Shown: positions 43,111 through 52,876, numbered from the stretch's first letter. The stretch is 64,000 bases of DNA from Micavibrio sp. UBA7657 (GCA_002483465.1 DLHX01000012.1:155596-219595), one strand, 5' to 3'. Notes: generated from the letters alone by a model not told the origin. Made by a program: numbers and translations.

Positions 43111-46100
43111 TTACAGCGCGGCAAGCTCTTTCATGAGCGATTGCACGCCTTTAACGCGTTCGGAAGGGCTGTCCCACTGACGTATGGCGACGAGTTTCTG
43201 GTCCTGCGGGCGGAGCTTCACGCCGCCGCGTTTTTCGCCGATCCATTTGAACAGCGCATCGACATTCGGCGGGCGGTCCTTGTGGAAACCGATGACGGCG
43301 CCTTTGGGTCCGGCCTCTACCTGACCGATGCCCGCCTTGCGGCAGAGCTGTTTGATGGCGACGATATCGAGCAGGTTTTCGACTTCTTTGGGAAGTTTGC
43401 CAAAGCGGTCGATCAGTTCGGCGGCGAAGGATTCAATATCGTCCTGAGTGTCGAGGTCGGACAAGCGGCGGTACAGGCTCATGCGCACGCCGAGATCCTC
43501 GACGTAATCTTCGGGGATGAGAACGGAGGTGCCGATATTGATCTGCGGCGCCCATTTGGCTTCCGGCGCTTCGGTGAAATCGACGCCCTCACGCGCGGCA
43601 GCGACGGCTTCCTCCAGCATCTGCTGGTAAAGCTCGACGCCGATTTCGCGGATGTGACCGGATTGCTGGTCGCCCAGCAGATTTCCAGCGCCGCGAATAT
43701 CCATGTCGTGGCTGGCGAGCTGGAAACCCGCGCCGAGCGTATCGAGCGTTTCCATGACTTCGAGGCGTTTCATGGCGTTCGGATTCAGCATCTGTCCCGG
43801 CGGCCAGGTAAGATAGGCGTAGGCACGGACTTTCGAACGGCCGATGCGGCCACGGATCTGATAAAGCTGCGCGAGGCCGAACATGTCGGCGCGGTGGATG
43901 ATCATGGTGTTGGCAGTCGGGATGTCGATGCCGGACTCGATGATGTTGGTGGCGAGCAGAATGTCGTACTGGCCGTCATAGAAGGCGCTCATGCGGTCCT
44001 CTAGCTCGGTGGGCGTCATCTGGCCGTGGGCGGAGATGATTTTAACTTCGGGGACCAGATCGGCGAGTTGTTTTTGCAGATCGTCCATGTCTTTCACGCG
44101 CGGGCAGACATAGAAGGTCTGGCCGCCGCGGTAATGTTCGCGCAGGATCGCCTCACGGATGACGAGCGGATCGTAGGGAAGAATAAATGTCCGCACGGCA
44201 AGGCGGTCGACCGGCGGCGTGGCGATGAGGCTCATGTCTTTTACACCGGAGAGCGACATTTGTAATGTGCGGGGGATGGGGGTGGCAGTGAGCGTCAGGA
44301 TATGAACGTTATTCTTGATTTCCTTCAGCCATTCTTTCTGTTTGACGCCGAAGCGTTGTTCCTCGTCGACGATCAGGAGGCCGAGATTGGCGAATTTGAC
44401 GCTTTCACTGAACAGCGCGTGTGTGCCGATGACGATTTGAACGCTGCCCTCTTTGAGGCCTTCGCGGGTTTTTTCGGCATCCTTAGGCGAGACCATGCGG
44501 GAAAGTTGATCGACGCGGATTCCCGTTCCGGCGAAGCGTTTCGAGAAATTCTGGAAGTGCTGGCGGGCGAGCAGCGTGGTCGGCACGACGACGGCGACCT
44601 GCGCGCCGTCTTTCGCAGCGACATAGGCGGCGCGGAGCGCAACTTCGGTTTTACCGAACCCGACATCGCCGCAGATCAGGCGGTCCATCGGGTGTTCGCT
44701 GGCGAGATCGGCGATGACGTCGTTGATGGCGCGTTCCTGGTCCTCGGTTTCCTGGTACGGGAATTTGGCGGCGAATTCGTTGTATACGCCGATATCGATA
44801 TCGAGTTTTTCGGCTTTCCTGAGCTGACGCGCGGCGGCGAGTTTGAGGAGCTGGTCGGCCATGATCATGAGGTCTTGTTTTACACGCGATTTACGCGCCT
44901 GCCAGCCTGCGCCGCCGAGCTTATCAAGCTGGACGTTGCCTTCGCTGCTGCCGAAGCGCGAGAGGACTTCCATATTTTCGACGGGAACGAAGAGGCGGTC
45001 GCCGCCTGCATATTCGAGCTTGAGGCAATCGTGCATTGTGCCCGCGGCTTCAAGCGTTTTGAGCGCGATGAACTGGCCGATGCCATGATCGACGTGCACG
45101 ACGAGATCGCCTTCATTGAGAGAAGAGACTTCTGTGAGGAAATTGTCGGCCTTGCGGCGTTTTTTGGATTTGCGGGCGAGACGGTCGCCGAGAATGTCCT
45201 GTTCGGTGATGATTACGAGATCCTCGGCAACGAAACCATGTTCAAGGGCGAGAATGCCGATGACGACATCGCCCTTCTCTATTTTTTTGAGGGATTCAAA
45301 TTCCTTGGAAGAGATGCCTGCATGATTCATGAGGCCTTTAAGACGTTCTTTGGAGCCTTCGGAATAGGCGGCGATAAAAACCGGCTTTTGCAAAGAGAAG
45401 ATGTGTTTTTTGAGTTCGCCAAAGACATCGCCATCCGGCAGAGCGCGGATATCGGCGAAATCGCGACCTTTTCTGGCTTCTCCGGAAGCCTGTTCGTCGG
45501 GCGAGCCGAACGGCGAAAGTGAAACGGATTCCGTTGTGAGAGATTTCCATTCCCTGTCTTCTATATAGAGGCGTTCGACTGGCAACGGGTGATAAACCGT
45601 GCCGGACAGACTGACATCGCTTTTTTTAGCTTTTTTAAGGGAATCCGATTCAAGTGTTTTGCGGGCCTGGTAGAAATCGTGGATATGTGTGATGCGTTCG
45701 TCATGCGCATCGGCGGCGTGGTAATCGAAACTAATGGATGTATTCGGAACATAATCGAAAAGTGTATCCAGTTTTTCATGAAATAGCGCCAGCCAGTGAT
45801 CCATGCCGCTGTAGCGACGGCCTTCAGAGACGGATTCATACAGCGGGTCGTCTTTCTGCACGGCACCGAAGGTTTCGCGATAACCGGCGCGGAAACGGGC
45901 GATTGAGTCTTCATCAAGGAAGAATTCCGTCGCGGGTTGGAGAGTCAGCGATTTTATTTTTTCCAGCGTTCGCTGCGTGGCTGGATCGAAGGTGCGGAGC
46001 GATTCAATTTCATCGCCGAACAGATCCATGCGCACGGGATTCTCCTGCCCCGGCGGGAACAGATCGATAATACCACCGCGAATGGCGTACTCTCCCGCCT

Positions 46101-46689
46101 CGCGCACGGTTTCGGTCCGGGAATAGCCGCCGCCCGCGAAAAATTTCTGTAAATTATCGATTTCAAGCTTTTGCCCCTGCGCGGCGATCAGGGCGGCGTT
46201 TTCGAGAGCGGCCCTTGGCATGACGCGCTGGACGGCGGCGTTGACGGTGGTAATCAGGATGCGGGGGTAGCGCTCCTGCTCCCTGTCCCAGGCCAGCAGT
46301 TTGGTGAGGGCCGCGACCCGGCGGGCGACGATATCGCTGTTGGGTGATACGCGGTCATAAGGAAGGCAGTCCCATGCCGGGAAGATGATGACCCGCACGT
46401 CCGGGGCGAAAAAAGCCAATAAATCCGCGAGGGTAGCGGCCCGCATGTCATCCAGCGCGATATGGAGCAGGACCCGGTCTTCGGGCATAAGGGCACGGGC
46501 TTTTTCAGCCAGAATCCGGGCGTCATGACCCTCCGGCGCACCGTATATAACGCCGGTTTTCTGTGGGGTCTGGGCATGGGCGACCTGGGTCGGCAAAGGG
46601 GCGGTTTTCCTGGTGAATCGAGTGGTTAAAACATTTGTCTTGGAATGCGTTTTTATATATATATTTCCCTCTGTTGCAAAGGGCGACAA
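43111..46689 (-). CDS. mfd: Transcription-repair coupling factor
   Basis: Removes RNA polymerase stalled at DNA lesions and recruits UvrA. The frame gives up to 1192 residues. Order: UvrB-like N-terminal module, the RNA polymerase-interacting segment EGDLVVHVDHGIGQF (about 525-540), and the RecG-like motor with Walker A GDVGFGKTE, DEEQRFG and TATPIPRTL. The TRG region, with IIHRADMFGLAQLYQIRGRIGR, precedes the C-terminal domain that masks UvrA binding. The start is unclear: TTG at 46689 lies over the btaA promoter, and a TTG at 46596 is the alternative; no ATG fits. uvrA is also in the window. Confidence 0.93.
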   Translation of the reverse strand: MSPFATEGNIYIKTHSKTNVLTTRFTRKTAPLPTQVAHAQTPQKTGVIYGAPEGHDARILAEKARALMPEDRVLLHIALDDMRAATLADLLAFFAPDVRVIIFPAWDCLPYDRVSPNSDIVARRVAALTKLLAWDREQERYPRILITTVNAAVQRVMPRAALENAALIAAQGQKLEIDNLQKFFAGGGYSRTETVREAGEYAIRGGIIDLFPPGQENPVRMDLFGDEIESLRTFDPATQRTLEKIKSLTLQPATEFFLDEDSIARFRAGYRETFGAVQKDDPLYESVSEGRRYSGMDHWLALFHEKLDTLFDYVPNTSISFDYHAADAHDERITHIHDFYQARKTLESDSLKKAKKSDVSLSGTVYHPLPVERLYIEDREWKSLTTESVSLSPFGSPDEQASGEARKGRDFADIRALPDGDVFGELKKHIFSLQKPVFIAAYSEGSKERLKGLMNHAGISSKEFESLKKIEKGDVVIGILALEHGFVAEDLVIITEQDILGDRLARKSKKRRKADNFLTEVSSLNEGDLVVHVDHGIGQFIALKTLEAAGTMHDCLKLEYAGGDRLFVPVENMEVLSRFGSSEGNVQLDKLGGAGWQARKSRVKQDLMIMADQLLKLAAARQLRKAEKLDIDIGVYNEFAAKFPYQETEDQERAINDVIADLASEHPMDRLICGDVGFGKTEVALRAAYVAAKDGAQVAVVVPTTLLARQHFQNFSKRFAGTGIRVDQLSRMVSPKDAEKTREGLKEGSVQIVIGTHALFSESVKFANLGLLIVDEEQRFGVKQKEWLKEIKNNVHILTLTATPIPRTLQMSLSGVKDMSLIATPPVDRLAVRTFILPYDPLVIREAILREHYRGGQTFYVCPRVKDMDDLQKQLADLVPEVKIISAHGQMTPTELEDRMSAFYDGQYDILLATNIIESGIDIPTANTMIIHRADMFGLAQLYQIRGRIGRSKVRAYAYLTWPPGQMLNPNAMKRLEVMETLDTLGAGFQLASHDMDIRGAGNLLGDQQSGHIREIGVELYQQMLEEAVAAAREGVDFTEAPEAKWAPQINIGTSVLIPEDYVEDLGVRMSLYRRLSDLDTQDDIESFAAELIDRFGKLPKEVENLLDIVAIKQLCRKAGIGQVEAGPKGAVIGFHKDRPPNVDALFKWIGEKRGGVKLRPQDQKLVAIRQWDSPSERVKGVQSLMKELAAL
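46635..46663 (+). promoter_or_regulatory. Candidate sigma-70 promoter for btaA-btaB
   Basis: TTGTCT at 46635-46640 and TATATA at 46658-46663 with 17-bp spacing, 45 bp before the btaA start. No Pho box (CTGTCAT direct repeat) was seen, although phosphate control is common for betaine lipids. Confidence 0.55.
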
Positions 46690-46707
46690 ATAAGGAAAAT
46701 AAACCAG

Positions 46708-47985
46708 ATGGGCGCCAATCCCGCGATTTCAAACCGCGAAATTAACAGCGAGAAAAAACGGCTTCTTGAAGAGGCCGTGGTTCACGATTTCAAGCCGATC
46801 AGCAAGCGCGGATTCCTGGAGCGCCTGTTCGCTTTCGCATTCCGTGGTTTCGTATACCCGCAAATCTGGGAAGACCCGGAAGTCGACCTGCCCGCCCTGA
46901 AGATTGATGATGACAGCCGCATCATGACCATCGCGTCCGGCGGCTGCAACGTAATGAATTACCTGACCGAGGGTCCGCGCCGCGTAAAGGCCGTGGACCT
47001 CAACCCCGCACACGTTGCGCTCACACGCCTCAAGATCACGGCGCTGAAGCACCTGCCGGATTACGAGAGCTTTTTCAAATTCTTCGGCCATGCCGACACG
47101 AAAGAAAACATCCATAACTACGAAACATATATCGCGCCGAATTTAGATCCGTTCTCGAAGAAATACTGGGAGAGCTATTCGCTGCTGGATGGCCGCCGCA
47201 TCAATTACTTCACCAAGAATTTGTACCAGTTCGGGTTGCTGGGCCGCTCGATCAGCTTCGTGCATATCCTCGCCAGGATTTACGGCAAGGACCCCCGCGA
47301 TATTTTGCAGGCGCGGACCATGCAGGAGCAGAAGGAAATCTTTGACCGCACGGTCGGCCCGCTGTTCGACAAACCGCTGGTGAAGAAACTCTTCAGCTGG
47401 CCGGTTTCGCTTTACGGCCTCGGTATTCCGCCCTCGCAGTTTGATGAACTGCAAAAGGTCGCAGATAACGGCGACATGGCGCAGCTTATGAAAGCGCGTC
47501 TCGAGCGGCTGGCCTGCGATTTCCCAATCCAGGATAATTACTTCGCGTGGCAGGCTTTCGGACGCGGTTACGACCGCGAGAACAAGCGCGGCATTCCGCG
47601 CTACCTGACCGAGGAGAATTACAATAAGATCAAGAATTACGCCGACCGCGTTGAGGTCTATCACACATCGATGACCGGGTTCCTGGAATCGCAGCCTGCG
47701 GCGAGCCTTGATTGCTATGTCTTTTTAGACGCGCAGGACTGGATGAACAAGGACCAACTTAACGACCTGTGGAACGGCGTGATGCGCACGGCCCGGCCCG
47801 GCGCGCGCGTGATCTTCCGCACCGCAGGCGAAGACAGCCCGCTGACGAAGGCCCTGCCCGCCGAGATGCTCGGCAAATGGGCCTACGACCCCGACGCTTC
47901 AAAAGAGGCGGTCAAGCACGACCGCTCCTCGATTTACGGTGGTTTCCATGTCTACACCCTCAAAAATGGCCCGGCCCGCGCCTGA
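46708..47985 (+). CDS. btaA: BtaA, S-adenosylmethionine:diacylglycerol 3-amino-3-carboxypropyltransferase
   Basis: Makes diacylglycerylhomoserine, the first committed step of the betaine lipid DGTS. It has 425 residues from ATG 46708 (AAGGAAA upstream). Family features are the N-terminal YPQIWEDPEVDLPALKI, the SAM-binding segment IMTIASGGCNVMNYLTEG (about 72-90), DLNPAHVALTRLK (about 97-109), the middle YLTEENYNKIKNYADRVEVYHTSMTGFLE, and the C-terminal DAQDWMNKDQL with RPGARVIFRTAGEDS. Its stop overlaps btaB, which completes the pathway, so the pair should give DGTS, a phosphorus-free zwitterionic lipid that can replace phosphatidylcholine under phosphate limitation. Confidence 0.92.
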   Translation: MGANPAISNREINSEKKRLLEEAVVHDFKPISKRGFLERLFAFAFRGFVYPQIWEDPEVDLPALKIDDDSRIMTIASGGCNVMNYLTEGPRRVKAVDLNPAHVALTRLKITALKHLPDYESFFKFFGHADTKENIHNYETYIAPNLDPFSKKYWESYSLLDGRRINYFTKNLYQFGLLGRSISFVHILARIYGKDPRDILQARTMQEQKEIFDRTVGPLFDKPLVKKLFSWPVSLYGLGIPPSQFDELQKVADNGDMAQLMKARLERLACDFPIQDNYFAWQAFGRGYDRENKRGIPRYLTEENYNKIKNYADRVEVYHTSMTGFLESQPAASLDCYVFLDAQDWMNKDQLNDLWNGVMRTARPGARVIFRTAGEDSPLTKALPAEMLGKWAYDPDASKEAVKHDRSSIYGGFHVYTLKNGPARA

Positions 47986-48631
47986 ATCAGACGCAAAAGC
48001 GGCGATGGACCGGATGTACCGCTGGACGCGGCATGTCTATGACGCCTCGCGCAAATATTACCTGCTGGGGCGCGATGTCCTGATCCGCCATATACGCCCC
48101 GCCGCCGGGGAAGTGGTGTGCGAGGTGGGCTGCGGCACGGCGCGGAACTTGCGTAAGATGGCACCGCGCTACCAAGAGGCCCGTTTCTGCGGCATCGATG
48201 CTTCAGATGAAATGTTAAAATCGGCACGCAATATTTTGAAAAACAGGGGGCTTTCCGAGAAGGTCCAGGTGGAGCAAGGGTTCGCCCAGTCGTTCGACCC
48301 GGTGGCGCTGTTCGGTCTCAGCAAGCCGTTAGACAAGATCGTGTTTTCCTATGCCCTGTCCATCATCCCGCCGTGGCGGGAGTCGTTAGACCATGCGCTG
48401 ACTTTGCTTAAGAGCGGCGGGGAAATTCATATCGTCGATTTCGGCGCGCAGGCCGGGCTGCCCGCGCCGTTCCGGGCCTTCGTGTTCTGGTGGCTGAAGC
48501 AATTTCATGTCTATCACAAGCCGGAAATCCTGAATTACCTGCGCCGTCTCGAACTCGAGAAGAAGGGCACGCTGAAGGTCATACCTTTATATAAGGGCTA
48601 TGCTGATTACGCGGTGTTCAGGAAGAACTAG
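47948..48631 (+). CDS. btaB: BtaB, diacylglycerylhomoserine N-methyltransferase
   Basis: SAM-dependent methyltransferase that trimethylates diacylglycerylhomoserine to DGTS. It has 227 residues from ATG 47948, inside the end of btaA, with GGTGG upstream; a GTG at 47939 is possible. The class I motif is CEVGCGTARNL (about 55-65), CGIDASDEML follows (about 79-88), and HIVDFGAQAGLPAPFRAFVFWWLKQFHVYHKPE is a BtaB-type C-terminal block. Overlapping genes of both steps make the assignment firm. Confidence 0.88.
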   Translation: MSTPSKMARPAPESDAKAAMDRMYRWTRHVYDASRKYYLLGRDVLIRHIRPAAGEVVCEVGCGTARNLRKMAPRYQEARFCGIDASDEMLKSARNILKNRGLSEKVQVEQGFAQSFDPVALFGLSKPLDKIVFSYALSIIPPWRESLDHALTLLKSGGEIHIVDFGAQAGLPAPFRAFVFWWLKQFHVYHKPEILNYLRRLELEKKGTLKVIPLYKGYADYAVFRKN

Positions 48632-48900
48632 GGCCTGTGGCTCTTTAATTTCGTGAAAAGGTCGCTTTCCACATTCGCTGGGACGGGCTCTGTACCCGTG
48701 ATCCAGTTATAAAGGTCGGGGTCCTGGAGCTGGAGTAGCCCCTCGAATTCATCGAGTTCCGCATCTGAAAAACCCGCCACGTTTTTATCCGCGAACGAGC
48801 CCAATATAAGGTCCATTTCACGCGTGCCACGGTGCCAGGCGCGGTATACCAGCCGTTTGCGGCGGATTTCGATATCTTCTATAGTATGCGCAGACCCCAT
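48628..48900 (-). CDS. sdhE: Succinate dehydrogenase flavinylation factor
   Basis: Promotes covalent attachment of FAD to SdhA. The 90-residue helical protein has the essential RGxxE motif as RGTRE (residues about 24-28) in YRAWHRGTREMDLILGSF, then DLDEFEGLLQLQDPDLYNWITG, normal length and order for the family. It overlaps the btaB stop by 4 bp on the opposite strand. In Alphaproteobacteria sdhE sits between recG and mfd, as here, except that btaAB and two membrane-protein genes have been added. Confidence 0.92.
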   Translation of the reverse strand: MGSAHTIEDIEIRRKRLVYRAWHRGTREMDLILGSFADKNVAGFSDAELDEFEGLLQLQDPDLYNWITGTEPVPANVESDLFTKLKSHRP

Positions 48901-48918
48901 GGAAAGGACCTTAGCGTT

Positions 48919-49488
48919 ATGAAAGCTTTTCTGAAAGACAATATTGCCCTTGTCGCCGCCATCGCCCTTCCCGCCCTGCTCGCGGTTGTTTTCGCGATCT
49001 CGGCCATGGCTGTAAGGGTCAGCGTCGAAGACCCCAGCACCGATTTCTTCATCGTCACCGATTATTACGATAACGGCTCGCGCTTCCAGTTCGACGTCAA
49101 TAACGAACGCCTGAATGTCAATTACCGCGCCGCCGAGAAAGATGTGAGCTATAGCGCGAAGCCGCGTTTATGGCGCGTCAACGTACCGGAAATGACCGTG
49201 CAGGAAATTTCGCTGAACACGCCCGGCGGCGATGGCGCGAAGACCATCGACATTCCCGGTGTCACCGATATTAAAGTCATCAATGTCAGCCCCGGCCCCG
49301 ACGGCTATTCCTTCGTTGATTCCTACCGCCCCGGCGGCAATATCATGACCGAGGTGTTTTCAATGGACAGCCAGCACCGCAACCGTTCGGGCATCGCGAA
49401 GGATGGCCGCCTCGTCAGCTTTAAAATTCCCGACGGCAATAATTACAATTACTACAATTCGCGCTTTCTCGGCTGGGTGGTCGAATGA
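48919..49488 (+). CDS. Membrane-anchored protein of unknown function (189 aa)
   Basis: Starts at ATG 48919 with GGAAAGGA upstream. One strong N-terminal helix (about 8-32, VAAIALPALLAVVFAISAMAV) anchors a soluble domain rich in Asn, Asp, Tyr and Gly that should lie in the periplasm. The domain reads as beta-rich (DDYYDNGS.. and FKIPDGNNYNYYNSRFLGW). No family was recognised. The stop overlaps the next gene (ATGA), which encodes a polytopic membrane protein, so the two probably work together; the pattern resembles GDYXXLXY/DUF4401-type partner proteins, but that is a guess. Confidence 0.7.
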   Translation: MKAFLKDNIALVAAIALPALLAVVFAISAMAVRVSVEDPSTDFFIVTDYYDNGSRFQFDVNNERLNVNYRAAEKDVSYSAKPRLWRVNVPEMTVQEISLNTPGGDGAKTIDIPGVTDIKVINVSPGPDGYSFVDSYRPGGNIMTEVFSMDSQHRNRSGIAKDGRLVSFKIPDGNNYNYYNSRFLGWVVE

Positions 49489-50756
49489 CGGTATTTTCCG
49501 CCGCGCAAAAGGACGGGCTTGAACAGATCCTGCGCCTGATGGATGCAAACAATCTGTCCGGCGCGGATGTTAAAAAAGCGGCGGCGGAGCGCAAGAAAGA
49601 ACAGAAATCCGGAGGCAACGAGATTTCAAAAGGCGAAATGATTATGCGCCTGTTCGCCTATATGGGTGGCGCGCTTATTTTTGCAGGGTTGTCGGTGTTC
49701 ATCGAAACGATCTGGGACGATATCGGATCACTCCCCCGCGTCATCATTACACTCGGCACGGGTTTCACGGCGTATATCTGCGGCGTCGTGTTCGCACTGG
49801 ATAAGAGATTTGAAAAAGCTGCAACGCCCGCCTTTATTCTCGCTTTTATCATGCAACCGATGGGATTGTTTGTGCTGCTGGATGAATATTTCCCGGGCGA
49901 TAACGCCGCGCTCGGCGGGATGGTGGTGTTCGCGCCGCTGGCAATTCAGCAATTGTTGACCTTCATTAAATTCCGTTTTTCATCGCTGCTGCTCTACAGC
50001 CTTCTGTACCTGCTGGGCTTCGCGTTCAGTTTTGTTGAGTATTTCGACCTCGACCGGGGCGCGTCGTCGCTCGTGCTCGGCACGTTCCTGCTCTTGAGCA
50101 CGATCAATATGCAGCTCAAGGAGAAATTCAGGGAGCTCACGCCGCTGTTTTTTGTGATTGCGACCGTGCTGTTTTTCTCGGGCGTTTATTATTTTGTCGG
50201 GCGGACGGTGTTTGATTCCATTGCCCTGTCGCTGATCCTTTCGTTGCTTGGTTTTGCTGTCTTGAAGGAATCCAAAACGCTTTATGTGCTATGCATGATT
50301 TATATAGCAGGCTATTTCTGCGGCGGGCCGGGCGGCGGATGGAGTAATTTCGACTGGCATTTCTACAACCAGGTTACGGCGGTTTTTACGGGCACGAGCC
50401 TCGTCCTGGCAGGGCAATGGCTGCGCCGCTCGAATTACATCTCGCTGCACCCGCTCTGGATGTTCGTCGGTACAAGCTTTGCACTTGGCGGTCTCTACAG
50501 TCTTTTTCCTGTTGCCTTGCAGCCCGTGGCGATCGGTTTTGCGGGCATCGCGATTTATGCCGCGCTGCTGCTTAAATCCCGCGCGGTTCTGGCCGCCGCC
50601 GTGTTGTCCATGATCAGCTTTATTGTCGCTTACAGCGCCGAGCATTTCGCTAACACAATCGGCTGGCCGATCATGCTGATGGCGCTCGGTATTATCATTC
50701 TGGGCGCGGGCTTTATGTTTGCGCGCCTTTCCGGCCGCATCAAGGCGAGCGCGTAA
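49485..50756 (+). CDS. Polytopic membrane protein, DUF2157-like
   Basis: 423 residues: a short soluble N-terminus (about 1-50, with a helical LEQILRLMDANNLSGADVKKAAAERKKE) and about ten to twelve membrane helices beginning at FAYMGGALIFAGLSVFIE. This layout resembles DUF2157/DUF4401 proteins, an unassigned family, but the match is by overall shape. No transporter motif is evident. The last base of its stop codon is the first base of the recG start codon, and it also overlaps the upstream gene by 4 bp. Confidence 0.7.
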   Translation: MTVFSAAQKDGLEQILRLMDANNLSGADVKKAAAERKKEQKSGGNEISKGEMIMRLFAYMGGALIFAGLSVFIETIWDDIGSLPRVIITLGTGFTAYICGVVFALDKRFEKAATPAFILAFIMQPMGLFVLLDEYFPGDNAALGGMVVFAPLAIQQLLTFIKFRFSSLLLYSLLYLLGFAFSFVEYFDLDRGASSLVLGTFLLLSTINMQLKEKFRELTPLFFVIATVLFFSGVYYFVGRTVFDSIALSLILSLLGFAVLKESKTLYVLCMIYIAGYFCGGPGGGWSNFDWHFYNQVTAVFTGTSLVLAGQWLRRSNYISLHPLWMFVGTSFALGGLYSLFPVALQPVAIGFAGIAIYAALLLKSRAVLAAAVLSMISFIVAYSAEHFANTIGWPIMLMALGIIILGAGFMFARLSGRIKASA

Positions 50757-52876
50757 TGTCCAGCGAGCGCAAAGCTGAATCGGTGCGGCCCAGCCGCCCT
50801 TTCGCGCTCGACCCGTTATTCCGGGCATTGACGGCGCTTCCCGGCGTGGGACCGAAGAACGGGAAATTATTAGAGAAACTTGTCGGGGGGCCGAAGATTC
50901 TCGATCTGCTCTGGCACAGGCCGATTGCGTTCGTGGATAGGCGTTTTTCGCCCAAGGTCAAAGACGCGCCGGACGGCAAAGTGGTAACGCTGGCGCTGCG
51001 CGTCGGCAAGCATTTTCCCAACGCACGGAAAGGTCTTCCCTATAAGGTGTGGTGCAGCGACGAGACGGGCGCAATTAATCTCATATTTTTTCATGCGCAT
51101 AAAGACTGGCTGGAGAAGCAATTGCCTGTCGATACGGACGTGATTGTTTCGGGCCGCGTCGAATATTTCCAGGGCAACCCGCAGATCGTGCACCCGGATG
51201 CAATCGGCAAACCCGAGGACCGCGCGAGCATCGAAACGGTGGAGCCGGTTTACCCGCTGACGCAGGGCATCACGAATAAACTCGTGCGCAAGGCGGCAGG
51301 CGCCGCGCTGGGTTTCGTGCCCGAATTGCCGGAATGGCTGGACGAGGCGCATAAAAAACGCGGGGGGTGGCCCGCGTGGAATGAAGCCTTGAAGGCGGCT
51401 CATAACCCGGCGGATGAGCGCGGATTGTTGCCCGAGGACAAGGCGCGCGAGCGGCTGGCCTATGATGAATTGCTGGCGAACCAGTTGACGATTGCACTGG
51501 TGCGGAGCAAGCAGAAGAAATCCAGCGGGCGGGCGCTTAAAGGAACGGGAATCTTACGGAATAAAATCATTCCCGCCCTGCCCTTTGAACTCACAGGAGC
51601 GCAAAAGAGATCGATTGCCGAGATCGATAAGGATATGGCGGAAGGCTCGCGCATGATGCGGCTGCTCCAAGGCGATGTCGGCAGCGGGAAAACGGTTGTC
51701 GCTGCGCTCAGCATGATGAATGCGGTGGAGAACGGCGCACAGGCGGCGTTTTTAGCGCCGACGGAAATTTTGGCGCGGCAGCATGGAGATACGCTGCAGC
51801 CTTGGCTGGATGCGGCGGGTTTGAGATATGTGGTGTTTACCGGGCGCGACAAAGGCAAAGCGCGGGATGCGCTGCTCCAGCAGGTCGCGAACGGCGAAGC
51901 GCAAATCATTATCGGCACGCACGCGATTTTCCAGGAAGGCGTAGAGTTCAACGATCTTGGCTTTGCGGTGATCGACGAGCAGCACCGTTTCGGCGTGCAT
52001 CAAAGATTGCAGTTATCAGCCAAGGGACGCGGCACGGATATCCTCGTAATGACGGCAACGCCGATCCCGCGCACGCTGACTTTGACGGCCTATGGCGATA
52101 TGGAAGTGTCGCGGTTAGACGAAAAACCGCCGGGACGAAAGCCCGTGGATACGCGGCTGCTGGATGCCAGCCATATGGATGAAATGGTCGATGGCATTGC
52201 GCGACAGATAAAGACCGGCGCGCGGGCTTACTGGGTTTGCCCGCTGGTGGAGGAATCGGAACTGATCGACCTTGCGGCGGCAGAGGAACGATATGATGTT
52301 CTGTATGCAAGGTTTGGCGACAAGGTCGGGCTGGTGCATGGGCGCATGAAGCCGACGGAAAAAGATGCGGTCATGCAGAAATTCAGCAAGGGCGAGATTG
52401 ATATTCTCGTTGCGACGACGGTGATCGAGGTCGGCGTTAATGTACCCGAGGCGACGATTATGGTGATCGAGCATGCGGAACGGTTCGGTTTATCGCAGCT
52501 GCACCAGTTGCGCGGGCGCGTGGGACGCGGCGGCGATAAGTCGTATTGTTTCCTGCTGTATTACGGGCCGCTGGGCGAGACGGCGAAGGAGCGGCTCGGC
52601 ATCATGCGCCAGACCGAGGACGGGTTTTTGATTTCGGAGAAAGACCTGGAGCTGCGCGGTGCGGGCGATTTACTGGGCGTACGTCAAAGCGGTATGCCTG
52701 CGTTCAGGTTGTCGGAATTGCCTGCACATAATGAATTGCTGGCGGCGGCGCATGATGACGCGAAATATATTCTCGGCAAAGACCCGGAACTGAAAACACC
52801 GCGCGGCGAGGCGCTGCGCACCCTGCTCTATTTATTTGAAAGAGACCAGGCGATCCAGTATTTAAGATCAGGTTGA
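50756..52876 (+). CDS. recG: ATP-dependent DNA helicase RecG
   Basis: Remodels stalled replication forks and branched DNA. It has 706 residues: an N-terminal OB-type wedge domain (about 25-230), a helicase core with Walker A LQGDVGSGKTVVAALSMM, DEQHRFGVHQR, TATPIPRTLTLTAYGDME and LHQLRGRVGRGGDKSYCFLLY, then a C-terminal segment. It starts at the last base of the preceding stop, and its 3' end overlaps cysE by 9 bp on the other strand. recG, sdhE and mfd are close in most Alphaproteobacteria. Confidence 0.95.
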   Translation: MSSERKAESVRPSRPFALDPLFRALTALPGVGPKNGKLLEKLVGGPKILDLLWHRPIAFVDRRFSPKVKDAPDGKVVTLALRVGKHFPNARKGLPYKVWCSDETGAINLIFFHAHKDWLEKQLPVDTDVIVSGRVEYFQGNPQIVHPDAIGKPEDRASIETVEPVYPLTQGITNKLVRKAAGAALGFVPELPEWLDEAHKKRGGWPAWNEALKAAHNPADERGLLPEDKARERLAYDELLANQLTIALVRSKQKKSSGRALKGTGILRNKIIPALPFELTGAQKRSIAEIDKDMAEGSRMMRLLQGDVGSGKTVVAALSMMNAVENGAQAAFLAPTEILARQHGDTLQPWLDAAGLRYVVFTGRDKGKARDALLQQVANGEAQIIIGTHAIFQEGVEFNDLGFAVIDEQHRFGVHQRLQLSAKGRGTDILVMTATPIPRTLTLTAYGDMEVSRLDEKPPGRKPVDTRLLDASHMDEMVDGIARQIKTGARAYWVCPLVEESELIDLAAAEERYDVLYARFGDKVGLVHGRMKPTEKDAVMQKFSKGEIDILVATTVIEVGVNVPEATIMVIEHAERFGLSQLHQLRGRVGRGGDKSYCFLLYYGPLGETAKERLGIMRQTEDGFLISEKDLELRGAGDLLGVRQSGMPAFRLSELPAHNELLAAAHDDAKYILGKDPELKTPRGEALRTLLYLFERDQAIQYLRSG

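Noticed and set aside
44302..45522. 406-codon open frame opposite mfd, with another at 42913-44004
   Set aside because: Both lie fully within mfd on the other strand and show no family features; the mfd domains account for the sequence.
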